From assembly GCA_965372135.1 (NCBI GenBank), contig CBDVBD010000019.1, forward strand, positions 1-33,174: 33,174 bases of DNA, written 5' to 3'. A model generated the notes under the pieces. The model made no database searches. It was not told the origin of the DNA and worked only from the letters and a program-made list of their open reading frames with translations. Position numbers and translations under genes: made by a program. Source of the stretch: CBDVBD01 sp965372135 (GTDB taxonomy: Bacteria; Electryoneota; RPQS01; CBDVBD01). Positions 1 through 7,599 of this stretch are shown in pieces; position 1 is the first letter of the stretch; each line of letters begins with the position of its first letter.

Positions 1-2
1 TA

Positions 3-1544
3 CTTTGTTGCATAGTTGCGATGGCAACGGCTGATGTTTTTGACTTATTCCAGAGGGGGGAAACTGATCTGTGGAATCTTCAATGGGGCGAAAGTGTCAA
101 GCATTTTAGGGAAGCTGCAGACTCCGAGCCGGACAATCCGTTGTCGGTAGTGGCGCTCTACAATGCCGCCAATGTGGAGTTTTTAGCCAACCAGAACCCG
201 AAAGCGGCAATGGAGCTGTATCAGAAGGTGGTAGATCGCGATCCGGAATCGGTGTGGGCGGCGGATTCCTGGCGTCGAATGGCGGAATGTGCTCAGGAAC
301 TCGGGCAAAGCGACGACGCCGTGACCTACTATATGCAAGCGCTGCAGGTGGGCTCTGGATTCTCCGATCAGTTGACCGATTATTGGACCAATGAGGTGTC
401 GTTGGAGATTGCTGAAGCTTTGGAAAATACCGGTGATGTGGAAAAAGCTATTGAATATTACAGTCAACTTAGCAATCAGATAACTTCCGGGGAAACTGCC
501 GGTCAGCTACGGTTTTCGTTGGGGGAAAGCTACGAAATCAAGGGGAATCTGAAAGAAGCAGCGAAACAATATCTTGAAATTGCTAACAAATATCCCAATT
601 CCCGCATTGCCGGCCGATTGCAGGATAAGCGGCAATTGGTCATCGATACACTCGGCTATGATTGGGCGGCGTTTGACCTGTTCCGGCAATCGTTGGGGCA
701 GATGAGAGCTGGGGATCAGGCCGGTGCATTGGAAGCAGCCCGGCAGCTTATCAACGACTTTCCCACATCGGAATTGATAGTGTTTGCTCATTATTCGGCG
801 GCGATGTTAGAGACCAATCAATCGGGTGATTTCGAACTGGGGATTAATCGTCTGGTGGAATTGATCACCGAATATCCCGATTGGACTGCCGCCGAACGAG
901 CCCGCGAACGGATCGAGCTTTGGGAAGATATTCAAAATGACATTGCGGATGCCGAAGCAAATCCTGAAGATCTGGATATCTATCGCAGTGTGGGTACACA
1001 GTTGATGCGGATCGGAGCACTGGCATCTGCGGAACAATATTTCAATCATGTGTTGGTGCGTGAACCGGATGATGACGCCACCCACATGAGTATAGGATTT
1101 ACCTTGAATGCCGCAGGTCGCCAAGAGGACGCTATCCCGCATTTCGAGGCAGCATTGGCAGCCAATCCCAACGATGGCACCACCTTGAATATGCTGGGCT
1201 ATATGTTTCTCGGCACCCAGAATTTCGAAAGAGCCAGGGAGATGTTCCGGCGGTACATCGAGGTGGATACCATGGAAGCGAACGCCTATGATTCCTACGG
1301 TGAGTGTTTACTCAATGAAGGTAAATACGAAGAGTCCGTGCGCTATTACCAAAAAGCCTTGTCCAAAAATCCCAATTTTGGCAATTCGCAATACATGATC
1401 GGGGAAAATTACAAGCGCATGAACGAGCGCGACAAGGCAATCACCGCCTATGAACGGTATTTGGAAATGGATCCGGCGGGTGGATTGTCGCGTAATGCAC
1501 AAGCAAATTTGGACTCCTTACGTACAGAACAACCAGAGAATTAG
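3..1544 (+). CDS. Exported tetratricopeptide-repeat protein (5' partial)
   Basis: A helical-repeat protein made almost wholly of TPR units, such as the stretch with AEQYFNHVLVREPDDDATHMSI and the later EESVRYYQKALSKNPNFG, AITAYERYLEMDP. TPR arrays are protein-protein interaction scaffolds; the partner is unknown. The first ATG in the window is at 21, but the frame is open to the window edge and the codons before it read LCCIVA followed by MATA. This looks like the end of a signal peptide, and there is no Shine-Dalgarno sequence before that ATG. I therefore think the real start lies upstream of the window and the product is periplasmic or outer-membrane attached. It ends 36 nt before the first DUF362 gene on the same strand, so co-transcription is likely. 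The TPR assignment is firm; any specific role (YbgF/BamD-like, for example) is not supported. Confidence 0.85.
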   Translation, partial: LCCIVAMATADVFDLFQRGETDLWNLQWGESVKHFREAADSEPDNPLSVVALYNAANVEFLANQNPKAAMELYQKVVDRDPESVWAADSWRRMAECAQELGQSDDAVTYYMQALQVGSGFSDQLTDYWTNEVSLEIAEALENTGDVEKAIEYYSQLSNQITSGETAGQLRFSLGESYEIKGNLKEAAKQYLEIANKYPNSRIAGRLQDKRQLVIDTLGYDWAAFDLFRQSLGQMRAGDQAGALEAARQLINDFPTSELIVFAHYSAAMLETNQSGDFELGINRLVELITEYPDWTAAERARERIELWEDIQNDIADAEANPEDLDIYRSVGTQLMRIGALASAEQYFNHVLVREPDDDATHMSIGFTLNAAGRQEDAIPHFEAALAANPNDGTTLNMLGYMFLGTQNFERAREMFRRYIEVDTMEANAYDSYGECLLNEGKYEESVRYYQKALSKNPNFGNSQYMIGENYKRMNERDKAITAYERYLEMDPAGGLSRNAQANLDSLRTEQPEN

Positions 1545-1580
1545 GATAAATACACAGAAATAAAGGGTGAGGAGACTCAC

Positions 1581-2513
1581 ATGCAAAAGGATCACAATTT
1601 CTCCAGGAGGGGATTTCTGAAAGGTGCTGCGGTAATGGGAATTGGCGCCGCCAGTTTACCCACCATTCAAGTATTGGATGCGGTGGCAAAAACCAATCCT
1701 ACTTATGCTTCCGGCACCGGATTGGATTTAGCGGTGGCGAAAAATGGGTCACCGTTGAAGAACACGGAAGCCGCTATCAAAGCATTAGGCGGAATTGAAC
1801 GGTTTGTGAAGCCCGGTGATGTGGTAGTGTTTAAACCAAATTGTATCAGCGCTCATGCACCGGAGTATGCAATCAACACCCATCCGGAAGTGGTGAGAAT
1901 GGTGGTACGGTTATGTGTGCAAGCTGGCGCCAAAGAGGTTATTGCGGTCTCTCATGATAACCCGAGAAATTTTGTCACCAGTGGGATTGGCGAAGCCATT
2001 GAGCAAGAAGGCGGCAGGTGGGAAGCATCCCTCAATCCAGCGGAGTTCCGTGAAGTATTATTGCCGCGAGGGGTGATGCTGCGCCGGACGGAAATCCTGA
2101 ATAGTGTATTGGATGCCGATGTTTTTATTAACATACCCATAGCCAAAGATCATGGTGGATCCCGGTTGACATTTGGGATGAAAAACTTCATGGGGATAAA
2201 TTACGACCGGCAAATTATGCACCGGATGGGGCTGCAGCAACCCATCGCTGACCTTGCCACCGCGCTGCGACCCACACTGACTGTCATCGATGCCAATTAT
2301 ATGCTATTGTCCAACGGACCCGGCGGTCCAGGGAACACCCGGCATCAGAAGACCGTAATCGCCGGTGTGGATCATGTGTTGGCGGATGCCTTTGCTACAA
2401 CCTTATTTAAGATGGAACCCCGGGAATTGGATCATGTCCGGTTTGCCGCGGAGATGGGATTGGGCAGCATGGATCTGAAGAACGCCAAGATTTCGGAATT
2501 TAGCCTAAAATAG
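1581..2513 (+). CDS. Tat-exported DUF362 protein, copy 1
   Basis: A 310-aa protein that starts with a twin-arginine signal (SRRGFLKG at about residues 8-15, then a mild hydrophobic stretch), so it is probably exported folded, perhaps with a cofactor. The mature part matches the DUF362 family: GDVVVFKPNCIS, AGAKEVIAVSHD, a VLDADVFINIPIAKDH segment and the GMKNFMGINYDRQ block. The family function is unknown; some DUF362 proteins carry ferredoxin domains, but no Fe-S cysteine cluster is present here. A good ribosome site (GAGGAG) precedes the ATG. It follows the TPR gene and is followed 26 nt later by a paralogue of the same size. Family assignment is firm; the biochemical function is unknown. 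Confidence 0.88.
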   Translation: MQKDHNFSRRGFLKGAAVMGIGAASLPTIQVLDAVAKTNPTYASGTGLDLAVAKNGSPLKNTEAAIKALGGIERFVKPGDVVVFKPNCISAHAPEYAINTHPEVVRMVVRLCVQAGAKEVIAVSHDNPRNFVTSGIGEAIEQEGGRWEASLNPAEFREVLLPRGVMLRRTEILNSVLDADVFINIPIAKDHGGSRLTFGMKNFMGINYDRQIMHRMGLQQPIADLATALRPTLTVIDANYMLLSNGPGGPGNTRHQKTVIAGVDHVLADAFATTLFKMEPRELDHVRFAAEMGLGSMDLKNAKISEFSLK

Positions 2514-2539
2514 TCGAAATAGAAAGCAATGTGATCTAA

Positions 2540-3475
2540 ATGCAAAAGGATCAAAGGCTTTCAAGAAGAGGTTTCTTAAGAGGCGCCACGGTGATGGGGC
2601 TGGGAGCAATCAGTCTCCCAACCATTGATGTAATGAACGCCGTAGCGAAAACCAACCCCACTTATGCTCCCGGCACCGGATTGGATTTGGCGGTAGCCCG
2701 CAACGGATCACCCGCTAAGAATACAGAAGCAGTAATTAAAGCCATGGGAGGAATGGAACGTTTCGTGAAGCCCGGCGATGTGGTAGTATTGAAGCCCAAC
2801 TGCGTCAGTGCGCAAGCACCGCCCAGATGGGCAGTCAATACCAATCCGGACGTGATTGGAACCGTGGTGCGGTTGTGCAAACAAGCCGGCGCCAAAGAGG
2901 TAATCGCAGTGACTCATGATTCCAAGAAATACTTCCGCAGAAGTGGAATTGGGGAAGTGATCGAGCAGGAAGGCGGTAGTTGGGAAGCTACCGAAAAGCG
3001 GTCGGATTTTCGTAAAGTAATGTTGCCGCTCGGTGTGCTTCTGAATCAAACGGAAATCCTGAAACGGGTGTTGGATGCCGATGTATTTATTAATTCCCCC
3101 ATTGCTAAACATCATGACGGAACCTTTTTATCCTTGGGCATGAAAAACTTCATGGGAATCAATTATGACCGCCAGGTGATGCACCGGATAGGCTTGCAAC
3201 AGACTATTGCAGACCTTGCCTCAGGAGTTAAAACCAACCTGACCATCATGGATGCTAATTATATGCTGCTGTCACACGGTCCTGTCGGTCCTGGAGAAAC
3301 CCGTCACCAGAAGACAATGGTCGCCGGGATCGATCCGGTGCTGGTGGATGCGTACACTACCACCTTGTTCAAGTTGGAACCGCGTGATATCGGACATGTC
3401 CGGTACGCCTCTGAGTTGGGAATGGGCAGCATGGATTTGAACAACGCCAAGATTCAGGAGTTCAATATACAGTAG
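2540..3475 (+). CDS. Tat-exported DUF362 protein, copy 2 (tandem paralogue)
   Basis: A 311-aa protein that aligns with copy 1 along its whole length, including the Tat signal (SRRGFLRG), VVVLKPNCVS, AGAKEVIAVTHD, DADVFINSPIAKHHDG and GMKNFMGINYDRQVMHR. The pair is an evident tandem duplication: most residues match, and changes are spread evenly rather than clustered, which argues that both copies are kept functional. No strong Shine-Dalgarno sequence precedes this ATG, so translation may depend on coupling to copy 1. A strong hairpin terminator lies about 20 nt after the stop, ending the TPR-DUF362-DUF362 unit. As for copy 1, the substrate and activity are unknown. Confidence 0.88.
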   Translation: MQKDQRLSRRGFLRGATVMGLGAISLPTIDVMNAVAKTNPTYAPGTGLDLAVARNGSPAKNTEAVIKAMGGMERFVKPGDVVVLKPNCVSAQAPPRWAVNTNPDVIGTVVRLCKQAGAKEVIAVTHDSKKYFRRSGIGEVIEQEGGSWEATEKRSDFRKVMLPLGVLLNQTEILKRVLDADVFINSPIAKHHDGTFLSLGMKNFMGINYDRQVMHRIGLQQTIADLASGVKTNLTIMDANYMLLSHGPVGPGETRHQKTMVAGIDPVLVDAYTTTLFKLEPRDIGHVRYASELGMGSMDLNNAKIQEFNIQ

Positions 3476-3497
3476 GTGAAACTATCCTCATTAATAC

Positions 3498-3539
3498 AAC
3501 CCCGGGCAGGCACATTTCATAGTGATTGTCCGGGGTTTT
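3498..3539 (+). terminator. Rho-independent terminator of TPR-DUF362 operon
   Basis: An 11-bp stem with arms AACCCCGGGCA (3498-3508) and TGTCCGGGGTT (3527-3537), with one G-U pair and an 18-nt loop, followed by a short T run. It lies 22 nt after the stop of the second DUF362 gene. Confidence 0.8.
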
Positions 3540-3609
3540 GTGTAGGAAAATCCTGTGTTTAACCTGCCGAATATGACGATAGATTACGTTTCAATTTTTT
3601 CTAATTCCC

Positions 3610-3638
3610 TTGCCATTCTGAATTTTATTTTGTATATT
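3610..3638 (+). promoter_or_regulatory. Sigma-70-like promoter of tRNA-Thr
   Basis: TTGCCA (3610-3615), a 17-nt spacer, then TATATT (3633-3638): each hexamer is 5/6 to consensus with ideal spacing. The start point would fall about ten bases before the tRNA at 3657. The downstream lysine-pathway gene has no clearer promoter of its own and may be read from here. Confidence 0.65.
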
Positions 3639-3656
3639 ATCGCCCTTATTTAACAC

Positions 3657-3729
3657 GCCACCGTAGCTCAGTTGGTAGAGCAAGTGTTTCGTAAACACTA
3701 GGTCGGGGGTTCGATTCCCTTCGGTGGCT
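3657..3729 (+). tRNA. tRNA-Thr (anticodon CGT)
   Basis: A full cloverleaf can be folded by eye. The 7-bp acceptor stem is GCCACCG with CGGTGGC, the D stem is GCTC/GAGC, and the anticodon stem AGTGT/ACACT encloses the loop TTCGTAA, giving anticodon CGT at 3690-3692 (reads ACG, threonine). The T arm has loop TTCGATT, and its stem has two G-T pairs at its base. The discriminator base is T and no CCA is encoded. Confidence 0.95.
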
Positions 3730-3801
3730 CAGATCGAGCCCTTCCAAGCAATCCACTGGGCATTTCTGTAGAATCGTTAATCATTAATAACTTGAACATC
3801 G

Positions 3802-5115
3802 ATGAAAAAGACATTCGGTATAAGACGTGAAGATAAAAACAAGTGGGAACGGCGGACGCCATTGGTGCCCGATGATGTCGCCAAGCTAATACGGGATCAT
3901 GACTTTGAAGTAATCGTGCAATCCTCGGATATCCGCGTGTTTCCCGGAGATAAATACCAGGAAACCGGCGCTACCGTTCAGGAGGACCTGTCCCCGTGTT
4001 CGGTGGTGTTTGCGGTGAAGGAAATTCCCAAAGAACTGTTTTTACCGGAAACCACCTACATGTTTTTCGCCCATGTGATAAAAGGGCAGGCGAAAAATAT
4101 GCCCATGCTCAAGCGGATGCAGGAATTGAAGTGCCAGTTGATCGATTATGAGAAGGTAACGGATGCCGGTAACCGCCGGTTGATTTTATTCGGGCGTCAC
4201 GCCGGGCTGGCGGGGATGATTGACACGTTATCAGCGTTGGGGCAGCGTCTGGAGTGGGAAGATATCCCCAATCCGTTCCATGAAATCCAGCAAGCCCATC
4301 AGTATAATAATCTGGATGATGCCAAGGCGCATATCACCCGAGTCGGCGATCAGATCCGCTCCCAAGGTGTGGATGCAAGGCTGTGTCCCTTGGTGATGGG
4401 ATTTGCCGGTTACGGGAATGTATCCATCGGTGCCCAGGAGATTTTCGACCTGCTGCCCTTCGAAGAAATCGATCCCTGCAAACTGCAAAAACTGACCAGG
4501 AACGGACCGGCGGATTGTCATACCTTATATAAGGTGGTCTTCAAGGAGGAACATCTGGTCAAGCCGGTGTCGTCCAGAAATCGTTTCCAACTGCAGGATT
4601 ACTACGATCATCCGGAAAAATACCATTCCCGGTTTGAGGACTACCTGCCCCATCTTACACTGTTGATCAACGCCAACTATTGGGATGCCCGGTATCCCAG
4701 ATTGGTGACTAAGGCAGGCTTGAAAGAATTGTTCTCCCAAACCACCAAGCCGCGACTGCGGGTGATCGGCGACATCAGTTGCGATTTGAAAGGTGGCATC
4801 GAATGTCTGACTCATACCACTGATTCCAGCGATCCGGTCTATGTGTATAATCCGTTCAACGGCGAAACCAATAGCGGTGTAGGGGGAGTGGGTCCGGTGA
4901 TTTTGGCGGTCAATAACCTGCCCTGCGAACTACCAGTGGAATCGTCTAAGGATTTCAGTCGGGCGTTGACGCCGTTCGTGCCGGCGATCGTGGATGCCGA
5001 TTATTCCGTGTCGTTTGACCAGTGCAACCTGCCCGATGAGATCAAGAAAGCGGTCATCCTCTATCAGGGGGAACTAACGCCGGATTATACCTATTTGGAA
5101 GAATACTTGAAATAA
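3802..5115 (+). CDS. Lysine-ketoglutarate reductase (saccharopine dehydrogenase, lysine-forming type)
   Basis: A 437-aa protein resembling the N-terminal half of eukaryotic aminoadipate semialdehyde synthase. It opens with the signature IRREDKNKWERRTPLVPDDV (about residues 7-26) of the AlaDH/PNT-N-type lysine-binding domain, keeps FFAHVIKGQ and the LILFGRHAGLAG segment, and has a Rossmann glycine motif GFAGYGNVS at 200-208. The expected reaction is lysine plus 2-oxoglutarate plus NAD(P)H to saccharopine, or its reverse. The next gene supplies the partner saccharopine dehydrogenase half 65 nt later, so the two together perform what one fused enzyme does in animals and plants. No clear Shine-Dalgarno sequence precedes the ATG; the mRNA may begin at the tRNA promoter. 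Direction (catabolic or biosynthetic) cannot be told from the sequence; catabolism is the simpler reading because no other aminoadipate-pathway gene is nearby. Confidence 0.85.
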   Translation: MKKTFGIRREDKNKWERRTPLVPDDVAKLIRDHDFEVIVQSSDIRVFPGDKYQETGATVQEDLSPCSVVFAVKEIPKELFLPETTYMFFAHVIKGQAKNMPMLKRMQELKCQLIDYEKVTDAGNRRLILFGRHAGLAGMIDTLSALGQRLEWEDIPNPFHEIQQAHQYNNLDDAKAHITRVGDQIRSQGVDARLCPLVMGFAGYGNVSIGAQEIFDLLPFEEIDPCKLQKLTRNGPADCHTLYKVVFKEEHLVKPVSSRNRFQLQDYYDHPEKYHSRFEDYLPHLTLLINANYWDARYPRLVTKAGLKELFSQTTKPRLRVIGDISCDLKGGIECLTHTTDSSDPVYVYNPFNGETNSGVGGVGPVILAVNNLPCELPVESSKDFSRALTPFVPAIVDADYSVSFDQCNLPDEIKKAVILYQGELTPDYTYLEEYLK

Positions 5116-5180
5116 TGACGGGAGCTGGAATTCCCGACATAGTCTACTACAACTCTGATCTGAACGAGAAGGAGTGAAAA

Positions 5181-6500
5181 ATGAAGCGGATTTTGCTGTT
5201 GGGTGCGGGTTTGGTGTCCAGACCGTTAGTGCGGTATCTTCTTGACCAGCCCGATTTTCATGTTAAGATTGCCAGCCGGACGGTCAGCAAAGCGGATGCC
5301 CTGATTGACGGTCACCCGCGAGGTTCCACACAAGCCTGGCTGGTGGATGATGTTGAGACCCTGGAAGAGATGATTAAGGGCGTGGATATCGCAATCAGCC
5401 TGCTGCCCGCGGCATACCATGTGGTAGTGGCACAATTGTGCATCAAACACAAGAAGCACATGGTGACCACATCCTACGTCAGCCCCGAAATGAAAGCATT
5501 GGACGGACCGGCGAAAGCAGCCGGGGTGATGGTGTTAAACGAAATCGGCGTCGACCCCGGAATCGACCACATGTCCGCCATGAAGATTATCCATGAAGTG
5601 CAAGCCAAAGGTGGTAAAGTCACCAGCTTCCGTTCCTACTGCGGCGGACTGCCGGCGCCGGAAGCCAACGACAATCCATTAGGATATAAATTCTCCTGGA
5701 GCCCACGCGCCGTGCTGTTGGCCGGTCGTAATGACGGACGGTATCTGGAAAACGGCAAGGTAGTCTATGTCCCCGGTCCCGACCTGTTCACCCACCACTG
5801 GCCCATGCATGTCGAAGGTCTTCCCGATTTGGAAGCCTACACCAACCGCAATGCCCTGCCATATATCGAGGTATACGGACTGGAAGGAATCCCCACCATG
5901 TTTCGTGGGACGTTTCGCTATCCCACCTGGTGCGATTCCATCAAGAAATGGGTGGATTTGGGGCTTCTGAACCTGGATGAGCGGGATTTCGCAGGCATGA
6001 CCTACGGCGATCTGATTCGCGAGTTGGCGGGTGGAGTACCCGGCAGCGACCTGAAGCAGGATCTGGCGAAGTTCTGGAACACCGATCTGTCCGACGTGGC
6101 GATTTCCAAGCTGGAATGGCTGGGAATGCTGGACGACACGCCCATTCCAAACGATATAAACACTGTACTCGATGCGTTTGGATATGTATTGAATGAAAAG
6201 ATGCCCTATGCGCCGGGCGAACGGGATATGATTATCCTGCACCATGAATTTGAAACCGAATATCCGGACAAGAAGGAAAAGATGACCTCGACCTTGATCG
6301 ATTACGGCATTCCGGATGGAGATTCCTCCATGGCGCGCACGGTGTCTTTGCCGGCTGCCATCGGCACCCGGTTGATCCTGGAGGATAAAATTATGACTCC
6401 GGGCGTCTATATTCCGGTATCGCCGGACATCTACAATCCGGTGCTGGAAGAACTTGTCCGCTTGAATATCGAATTCAAGGAAAAAACCTTCCCCGCATAG
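5181..6500 (+). CDS. Saccharopine dehydrogenase (glutamate-forming, LYS9-like)
   Basis: A 439-aa cytosolic oxidoreductase. It starts with a nucleotide-binding motif GAGLVS (residues 8-13) in MKRILLLGAGLVSRPLVRYL, followed by SLLPAAYHVVVAQLCI, VTTSYVSPEM, NEIGVDPGIDHMSAMKII and the YCGGLPAPEANDNPLGYKFSWSPR block, all typical of LYS9-type saccharopine reductase. Expected reaction: saccharopine plus NAD(P)+ and water to glutamate plus 2-aminoadipate 6-semialdehyde, or the reverse. The length matches single-domain LYS9. AAGGAGTG lies 5 nt before the ATG. It pairs with the preceding lysine-ketoglutarate reductase gene. Two palindromes follow the stop within about 100 nt; the first may act as a weak terminator. 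Confidence 0.88.
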   Translation: MKRILLLGAGLVSRPLVRYLLDQPDFHVKIASRTVSKADALIDGHPRGSTQAWLVDDVETLEEMIKGVDIAISLLPAAYHVVVAQLCIKHKKHMVTTSYVSPEMKALDGPAKAAGVMVLNEIGVDPGIDHMSAMKIIHEVQAKGGKVTSFRSYCGGLPAPEANDNPLGYKFSWSPRAVLLAGRNDGRYLENGKVVYVPGPDLFTHHWPMHVEGLPDLEAYTNRNALPYIEVYGLEGIPTMFRGTFRYPTWCDSIKKWVDLGLLNLDERDFAGMTYGDLIRELAGGVPGSDLKQDLAKFWNTDLSDVAISKLEWLGMLDDTPIPNDINTVLDAFGYVLNEKMPYAPGERDMIILHHEFETEYPDKKEKMTSTLIDYGIPDGDSSMARTVSLPAAIGTRLILEDKIMTPGVYIPVSPDIYNPVLEELVRLNIEFKEKTFPA

Positions 6501-6511
6501 TCATCAATGTG

Positions 6512-6535
6512 CTGGCAGACGCCCTCGTCTGCCAG
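6512..6535. repeat. Perfect 10-bp palindrome with CCCT loop
   Basis: Arms CTGGCAGACG and CGTCTGCCAG around a four-base loop, 12 nt after the saccharopine dehydrogenase stop. There is no real T run after it, so it is a weak terminator candidate or an interspersed palindrome of the kind seen elsewhere in this window. Confidence 0.7.
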
Positions 6536-6551
6536 TTAAGTGGTTGTTATT

Positions 6552-6593
6552 CCGTCACACGAGGAATCGTGATTCGTTGGCGTGTGACGGCAC
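6552..6593 (-). repeat. 42-nt palindromic repeat, copy 1
   Basis: The outer 10-bp stem is CCGTCACACG (6552-6561) with CGTGTGACGG (6581-6590). An inner palindrome GAATC-GATTC lies at 6564-6575. Read on the minus strand, it matches the element at 22911-22952 at 33 of 42 positions, and four stem pairs differ by compensatory changes. A longer, decayed relative lies at 32130-32186. Confidence 0.8.
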
Positions 6594-6652
6594 TTAAAAT
6601 TGAATTCTCAGACGGATTGCCCCACCTGACCCACCTTATATGTGTATATAAA

Positions 6653-6683
6653 AAAGCAACCTCATGTTTCGAGGTGGCTTTAC
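6653..6683 (+). terminator. Terminator-like hairpin upstream of MNT/HEPN pair
   Basis: An 11-nt arm at 6653-6663 pairs with 6671-6681 (one A-G mismatch) around loop ATGTTTC and ends in TTTACTT. The loop, the 3' arm and the bases joining them to the 5' arm are identical over 21 nt to the terminator at 7548-7580 on the other side of the toxin-antitoxin-like pair. The T run is short, so termination is probably weak. Confidence 0.6.
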
Positions 6684-6725
6684 TTATACCAATCACCAGA
6701 CATAAATATTATTACGCTTTTTCCC

Positions 6726-6754
6726 TTGACAAATAATGGATAATTTAGTAAACT
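6726..6754 (+). promoter_or_regulatory. Sigma-70-like promoter of MNT/HEPN pair
   Basis: A perfect TTGACA at 6726-6731, a 17-nt spacer, and TAAACT at 6749-6754 (4/6 to TATAAT). It sits about 29 nt before the MNT start codon at 6783, in a markedly A+T-rich stretch. Confidence 0.55.
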
Positions 6755-6782
6755 ATTTTGTAAGGCTTTAGATGTCGGGAAA

Positions 6783-7124
6783 ATGTATGATGAGGATATT
6801 ATCGTGAACAGATCATTAGATATAGTTTTAAAAGAACTACGACAGCAATTAACGGATTATTATGAAGATAAGTTATACAAGGTAATCCTTTACGGTTCTC
6901 ATGCACGGGGCGAGGCAGTTGACGGTTCCGATGTTGATGTATTAGTGGTGTTGAATGGGGACGTGCACCCCTATCAAGAGATTGTTAATACGGAGGTTAT
7001 AATTTCAGAAATATCACTTGAAAACAATACGGTAATTACTTGTGTCTTTGTTTCCCGTGACCGGTATGAGACGCATCGAGGTCCGCTGCTGCAAAACATC
7101 CGCCGCGAAGGAGTTGTAATATGA
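6783..7124 (+). CDS. MNT-type nucleotidyltransferase (MntA-like antitoxin)
   Basis: A 113-aa minimal nucleotidyltransferase. The catalytic pattern GS-x10-D-x-D is seen in full: G38-S39, then D50 and D52, in YGSHARGEAVDGSDVDVLVV. This is the pattern of MntA antitoxins, which in type VII systems AMPylate the partner HEPN toxin. The start ATG is 29 nt after a good promoter, but its ribosome site is weak (GGGA). The stop overlaps the start of the HEPN gene as ATGA, the usual arrangement for such pairs. The gene is A+T richer than its neighbours and is enclosed by duplicated terminator hairpins, which suggests acquisition as a unit. Toxin-antitoxin function is inferred from family and pairing. Confidence 0.85.
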   Translation: MYDEDIIVNRSLDIVLKELRQQLTDYYEDKLYKVILYGSHARGEAVDGSDVDVLVVLNGDVHPYQEIVNTEVIISEISLENNTVITCVFVSRDRYETHRGPLLQNIRREGVVI

Positions 7125-7504
7125 TTCAAGAACAAAAGGAGTTATTAGAAAAAGCAAGCGAAAGCCTCCAAGCTGCGAAAATGCTATATGATCAGGGTTT
7201 CTACAGTTTCGCCGCATCTCGTGCTTATTACTCCATGTTCTATCTTGCAGAAGCCATGTTATTGAGTGAAGGATTATCATTTTCCAAACATAGCACCGTG
7301 CATTCAGCCTTCGGGGAAAGACTTATTAAAAATGGGAAAGTGGAGCCTAAGTATCATCGATATCTTATAACCGGCATGGAAGTGCGGCATGGCGCGGACT
7401 ATGATACAATTTCGCTCACTGCGGAAGAGTCGATTACACAAATTTCCCGAGCCGAAGAATTTCAAGAAATGACTGAAAAATTTCTGAAAGGCTCCCTTCC
7501 CTAA
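7121..7504 (+). CDS. HEPN-domain protein (HepT-like toxin candidate)
   Basis: A 127-aa all-helical HEPN protein. The hallmark central block is SRAYYSMFYLAEAMLLSEGLSFSKHSTVHSAF (about residues 33-64), followed by VRHGADYD near residue 88. HEPN proteins paired with MNT proteins are usually ribonucleases neutralised by their partner. The textbook R-x4-6-H nuclease motif is not evident here, as in the COG1895/COG2250 group, so nuclease activity is uncertain. It overlaps the MNT gene by 4 nt, giving strict translational coupling, and is followed 44 nt later by a strong bidirectional terminator. Alternative reading: a housekeeping HEPN/MNT pair without toxicity. Confidence 0.8.
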   Translation: MIQEQKELLEKASESLQAAKMLYDQGFYSFAASRAYYSMFYLAEAMLLSEGLSFSKHSTVHSAFGERLIKNGKVEPKYHRYLITGMEVRHGADYDTISLTAEESITQISRAEEFQEMTEKFLKGSLP

Positions 7505-7547
7505 ACTTAAAATGCTTATCACTTAATTACTCGAGTATAATATAAGA

Positions 7548-7580
7548 AAAGCCATCTCATGTTTCGAGGTGGCTTTTTTT
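7548..7580. terminator. Bidirectional terminator between HEPN gene and the convergent gene
   Basis: An 11-bp stem (7548-7558 with 7566-7576, one G-U pair) around loop ATGTTTC, followed on the plus strand by seven T. On the minus strand the stem ends in TTTTC, so it can also serve the convergent gene ending at 7600. It is nearly the same hairpin as 6653-6681. Confidence 0.85.
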
Positions 7581-7599
7581 GTGCTATCTTGCGAATTAG

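Noticed and set aside
21..23. ATG at 21 as the start of the TPR gene.
   Set aside because: The frame is open to the window edge, the codons before it look like the end of a signal peptide, and there is no ribosome site.
6509..6736. A 75-codon open frame between saccharopine dehydrogenase and the MNT gene.
   Set aside because: It runs through two palindromes and a terminator hairpin and has no ribosome site; it is better explained as non-coding.
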